A stretch of DNA of 64,000 bases, taken from assembly GCF_002873455.1 (NCBI RefSeq), contig NZ_MCUN01000022.1, forward strand, positions 82,700 through 146,699, given 5' to 3'. This document shows positions 61,472 through 64,000 of the stretch, one piece after another. The stretch is from Vibrio splendidus. Its GTDB lineage: Bacteria > Pseudomonadota > Gammaproteobacteria > Enterobacterales > Vibrionaceae. Positions within the stretch are counted from its first letter, which is position 1, and each line of letters opens with the position of its first letter. The position numbers and the translations under genes were made by a program. Under the pieces are notes generated by a model. It was not told where the DNA came from, made no database searches, and worked only from the letters and a program-made list of their open reading frames with translations.

Positions 61472-63388
61472 GTGAACATACTTATTAAAAGACACATACT
61501 ATCAAGCGCCATCCTACTCTCTCTAGCCTTTCCCACCTTTGCAGCTGATGGCGACATACACGATGTCACGATACTGGGTACTTCAGATATCCACGGTCAT
61601 TTTATGGCATGGGATTACGCGGCAGATAAACTCAACACTCGTGGTAGCTTGAGTCAAATCGCGACCAAGGTTGGTGATATCCGCAAAGAGCAATCTAACA
61701 TTATCCTTGTCGATGCTGGCGACACCATCCAAGGCAACTTCGTCGAAACATTCAAAGACGAGCCTGTTGATCCAATGATGCTGGGCTTTAATCACATGAA
61801 ATATGATGTGTGGGTATTGGGTAACCACGAATTCGACTTTGGCCTTAAAACCCTCAACAGAGCCGTTACCCAATTTAAAGGGCAGTCTCTCGGTGGCAAC
61901 ATCAAGAACAAAAATGGTAATCCATTCCTACCTGGTTACACCATTCTAGAACGCGGTGGCATTAAGATCGGCGTGATCGGAATGGATACACCGATGACGG
62001 AGGTTTTTGCGCAAGGCACCAACCGCTTAGAAGGCGTTACTTTCACGAACCCAACCTTGGAAGTGAAGAAAATCGTCAAAGAAATTGATGATAAAGTGGA
62101 TGCCATCGTATTGGTCGCCCATATGGGGATTGAGAACGAGAATGACATTGCTGACACCGGTGTCACCGACATTGCCAATGCAAACCCAGAGCTTGATGCC
62201 ATCGTCGCAGGCCACATGCACACTCGCATTGATAAAGCTGTTGTGAATGGCGTTATCATTACTGAGCCCGACAAATATGGTCGCGCCCTATCTCGTATCG
62301 ATCTTCAATTTGAAGAGCGCGATGGCACATTCACTCTCGTCAACAAAGACAGTTTCACCTATAAAATTAAAGGTCTAGATTCTGATGAGAATATGGACGC
62401 GCTATACCAACCGTATCACGAACAACTCCGAGAAATGGCGAATCGTCCTGTCGCTCAGCTTACCGGCGTTGATTTAGTCCCAGAAAACGAAATCCGCGGT
62501 ATCCCTCAAGTCCACGTTCAAGACACAGGTATCAGTGCGCTATACCAAGAAGCGAGCTTCTTCTATGCACCCAAAGCCAATGTCATCGCACTTCAAATAG
62601 ACAACGACAATGCAGAGCTCGATGTTGGCCCAATCAAAGCCAAAGACATCGCGTACAACTACCAATACGCAGGTGGCGAAATCACTGTCTACCAGATGAC
62701 AGGCAAAGAGCTGAGAACCTACATGGAATGGTCTGCGGGCTACTTCAACTCAGTGCAGCCTGGTGATGTGACCTATAGCTTTAATCCCGAGCGCAGAGCA
62801 TCAAAATACTCGACTAATGACTTCTTCGCAGGCGTGACTTATACCATCGACCTTACTCAGCCTACAGGTACACGCATCACCAACCTCGCGTTTGCTGATG
62901 GCACACCGGTTGCAGATGAAACAGAAATCCGTATTGGTATGAATAGCTATCGAATGGGTCATCTAACCAAGAAAGGCGGCGTGCTAGAAGGTGAAACGTT
63001 CCCTGTACTCTTTGATACAGAAGCCGAGTATGGAGAAGAAGCAGGCACGATCCGTAATATGACCATCAAGTATCTTAAAGAAGAAAAGAACGGCAAATAT
63101 GAAGGGAAACCTCAACAACGTTGGACACTTTCTGGTTTAGATAGCCGTTACAACGAACAGCGAGAGATAGTGAAGTCACTGATTAATGATGAAACCATAT
63201 CAATCCCAACCAGTGACGATAACCGTTACACAAACATCGCTTCTATCAACGTGAAAGAACTGATGTTCAAATCTGACGAAGCCAAACAAACAGCCATAAC
63301 CACACGCGAAAAGAAACTGGCGCAGACGACTGAGCAACAGAGTAAGCAGATCAAACGCGAAATCACTCTGATTGAAGCGCTCAATTAA
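61472..63388 (+). CDS. Secreted 5'-nucleotidase / 2',3'-cyclic phosphodiesterase family protein
   Basis: The 638-residue protein starts at GTG and has a signal peptide ending in PTFAAD. The metallophosphatase half has the metal-binding blocks TSDIHGHF, DAGDTIQG, GNHEFDFG and GHMHTRID; the C-terminal half is the nucleotide-binding domain of UshA/CpdB. A Lys/Gln-rich C-terminal tail follows. It dephosphorylates nucleotides in the periplasm, giving phosphate and nucleosides. The enzymes of this family need divalent metals, often zinc. The operator-like palindrome lies over 300 bp upstream. Confidence 0.86.
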   Translation: MNILIKRHILSSAILLSLAFPTFAADGDIHDVTILGTSDIHGHFMAWDYAADKLNTRGSLSQIATKVGDIRKEQSNIILVDAGDTIQGNFVETFKDEPVDPMMLGFNHMKYDVWVLGNHEFDFGLKTLNRAVTQFKGQSLGGNIKNKNGNPFLPGYTILERGGIKIGVIGMDTPMTEVFAQGTNRLEGVTFTNPTLEVKKIVKEIDDKVDAIVLVAHMGIENENDIADTGVTDIANANPELDAIVAGHMHTRIDKAVVNGVIITEPDKYGRALSRIDLQFEERDGTFTLVNKDSFTYKIKGLDSDENMDALYQPYHEQLREMANRPVAQLTGVDLVPENEIRGIPQVHVQDTGISALYQEASFFYAPKANVIALQIDNDNAELDVGPIKAKDIAYNYQYAGGEITVYQMTGKELRTYMEWSAGYFNSVQPGDVTYSFNPERRASKYSTNDFFAGVTYTIDLTQPTGTRITNLAFADGTPVADETEIRIGMNSYRMGHLTKKGGVLEGETFPVLFDTEAEYGEEAGTIRNMTIKYLKEEKNGKYEGKPQQRWTLSGLDSRYNEQREIVKSLINDETISIPTSDDNRYTNIASINVKELMFKSDEAKQTAITTREKKLAQTTEQQSKQIKREITLIEALN

Positions 63389-63829
63389 TCCCTAACCTCA
63401 ACCAATAACGACTTAACGACTTAACGACGCTTAGAGCGTGGTTAGGTCGTTATCGTTCCCGTCCTGCAACATCATATCTGTACTGAGTAAAACGGGTGAT
63501 ATTGGATGAATGAGATGCAAAGACTGACTCATAGTTGGACATTTCTGAGTTAGTGGCTTTGCTAATTTATATGAGTACGAATAACTTTTAGTACTGCTAA
63601 ACAGCGAACGACACCACTTGATGAGGTGCCGTCGATGAACGTTTCTGGACAAAAGTTATCACTTACGATTTTCGTACCAGAAATATTCATGCGGAATATG
63701 ATAAAAATAATGCAGTTACTTGCTTATATCTTAGGCGAATTCGATATTTGGGGGTGAATAAGTCTTACCACAGATCTTTTTACATTTAACTGTGTGACAA
63801 GATACAGAACTCTTACATCTAATACAAAA
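63389..63829. other. Intergenic region between nucleotidase and IS element
   Basis: A hairpin (ataacgac 63405-63412 / gtcgttat 63446-63453 with an inner ACGC/GCGT stem) follows the nucleotidase gene and may end its transcript. The rest has no ORF that I can support; a 40-residue frame at 63636 and a 73-residue minus-strand frame lack ribosome-binding sites and family features. Confidence 0.5.
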
Positions 63830-63857
63830 AGGTCGCTTTAAATTGCGACCTCTTGTT
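63830..63857 (+). terminator. Intrinsic terminator-like hairpin before the IS
   Basis: A 7-bp stem (aggtcgc / gcgacct) with an 8-nt loop and a T-rich tail. There is no recognised gene upstream within 440 bp, so it may end an unannotated small RNA or be a remnant. Confidence 0.6.
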
Positions 63858-63864
63858 TCTTTAA

Positions 63865-64000
63865 TGAACTGTCCCGTCCTGAAATGTGTTTACACATTGA
63901 GGACTAATGATGACCATTCCAAATAAACACTACGTTAAGCGCACTCAGCGTGATTACACACTAGGCTTTAAATTACAGATTGTAGACGCCATTGAAAAAG
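63865..64000 (+). mobile_element. Left end of an IS3-type insertion sequence, cut by the window
   Basis: The presumed left end begins with TGAACTGTCCCGTCCTG, followed by a short leader and the transposase start. It has the layout of an IS3-family element, terminal TG and OrfA about 40 bp inside. The rest lies beyond the window. Confidence 0.65.
63907..64000 (+). CDS. Transposase OrfA, N-terminal part
   Basis: The frame opens at two adjacent ATG codons (63907 and 63910), with a weak gagga before them, and runs off the end of the window after 31 codons. The visible sequence (TIPNKHYVKRTQRDYTLGF, KLQIVDAIEK) is the helix-turn-helix start of an IS3-family OrfA. Whether the element is intact cannot be seen. 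Confidence 0.7.
   Translation, partial: MMTIPNKHYVKRTQRDYTLGFKLQIVDAIEK

Noticed and set aside
63431..63652. 73-residue minus-strand frame near the right end
   Set aside because: No ribosome-binding site, low-complexity composition and no family pattern.
1..64000. tRNA, rRNA or riboswitch genes
   Set aside because: Reading through the intergenic regions I saw no cloverleaf, rRNA segment or known riboswitch core; a covariance-model search would be decisive.

Overview
The window looks like a stretch of a marine Vibrio genome, probably chromosome II of a Splendidus-type or related species. The evidence is a near-identical LuxM/LuxN quorum-sensing pair, a LuxT/SwrT regulator beside the end of the haem-uptake ATPase gene hutD, and a pyrC gene a few kb further on, an order I recall from chromosome II of V. 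cholerae. Base composition is moderate, gene density is high, intrinsic terminators are abundant and no rRNA or tRNA gene was seen.

Layout. 1-9.5 kb: end of hutD, luxT, small conserved genes (YfcZ-like, DUF1496-like, an LRR-like exported protein), a PlsC-type acyltransferase, an AraC-type sensor without a DNA-binding domain, a NadD-like adenylyltransferase divergent from nadE, a MOSC/ferredoxin-reductase fusion and a small YqaE/Pmp3 membrane protein. 9.7-15 kb: pyrC, a GGDEF protein, an M14-type peptidase and a BCCT transporter. 15.4-33.2 kb: a taurine (organosulfonate) catabolic island. On the minus strand lie xsc, a lone FRG-domain gene, tauX, tauY, a TRAP transporter (P-Q-M) and a tandem Cache-domain exported protein. 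On the plus strand, divergent from xsc, is a CobS-like/CobT-like AAA+/VWA pair. Then come a TauE-type exporter and pta (minus), a divergent IclR regulator and a GabD-like aldehyde dehydrogenase. 33.5-38.5 kb: malate synthase G, a LysR regulator and isocitrate lyase, i.e. a glyoxylate shunt that can take up the acetyl-CoA made by Xsc and Pta. 38.7-42.5 kb: an ART-like protein, a cystatin-like lipoprotein and an M9 collagenase. 42.9-46.8 kb: luxM-luxN. 46.9-55.9 kb: LysR regulator, outer-membrane-like protein, DUF1254 protein, a DhuI/KduD-like uronate pair, MFS and EamA transporters, and a second GGDEF protein with a degenerate GGDEI motif. 56.1-58.3 kb: a 284-bp MITE-like element, then a PhyH dioxygenase and an MDR reductase. 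58.3-63.4 kb: a FecBCD-type ABC importer under a 32-bp perfect palindrome resembling a Zur operator, and a secreted 5'-nucleotidase. 63.9 kb to the end: the start of an insertion sequence.

How the genes work together. The taurine island encodes uptake (TRAP), oxidative deamination to sulfoacetaldehyde (TauXY; no taurine:pyruvate aminotransferase is present), desulfonation to acetyl phosphate and sulfite (Xsc), sulfite export (TauE-like), conversion to acetyl-CoA (Pta), and probably IclR-type control. A cis motif of the form TTAATT...GTTCYAAT recurs in several intergenic regions of the island. The most unusual part is the CobS/CobT-like pair in the middle of the island with no CobN. I propose it is a maturation or remodelling chaperone for an enzyme of this pathway rather than a cobaltochelatase. 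This is inference from gene neighbourhood and family knowledge.
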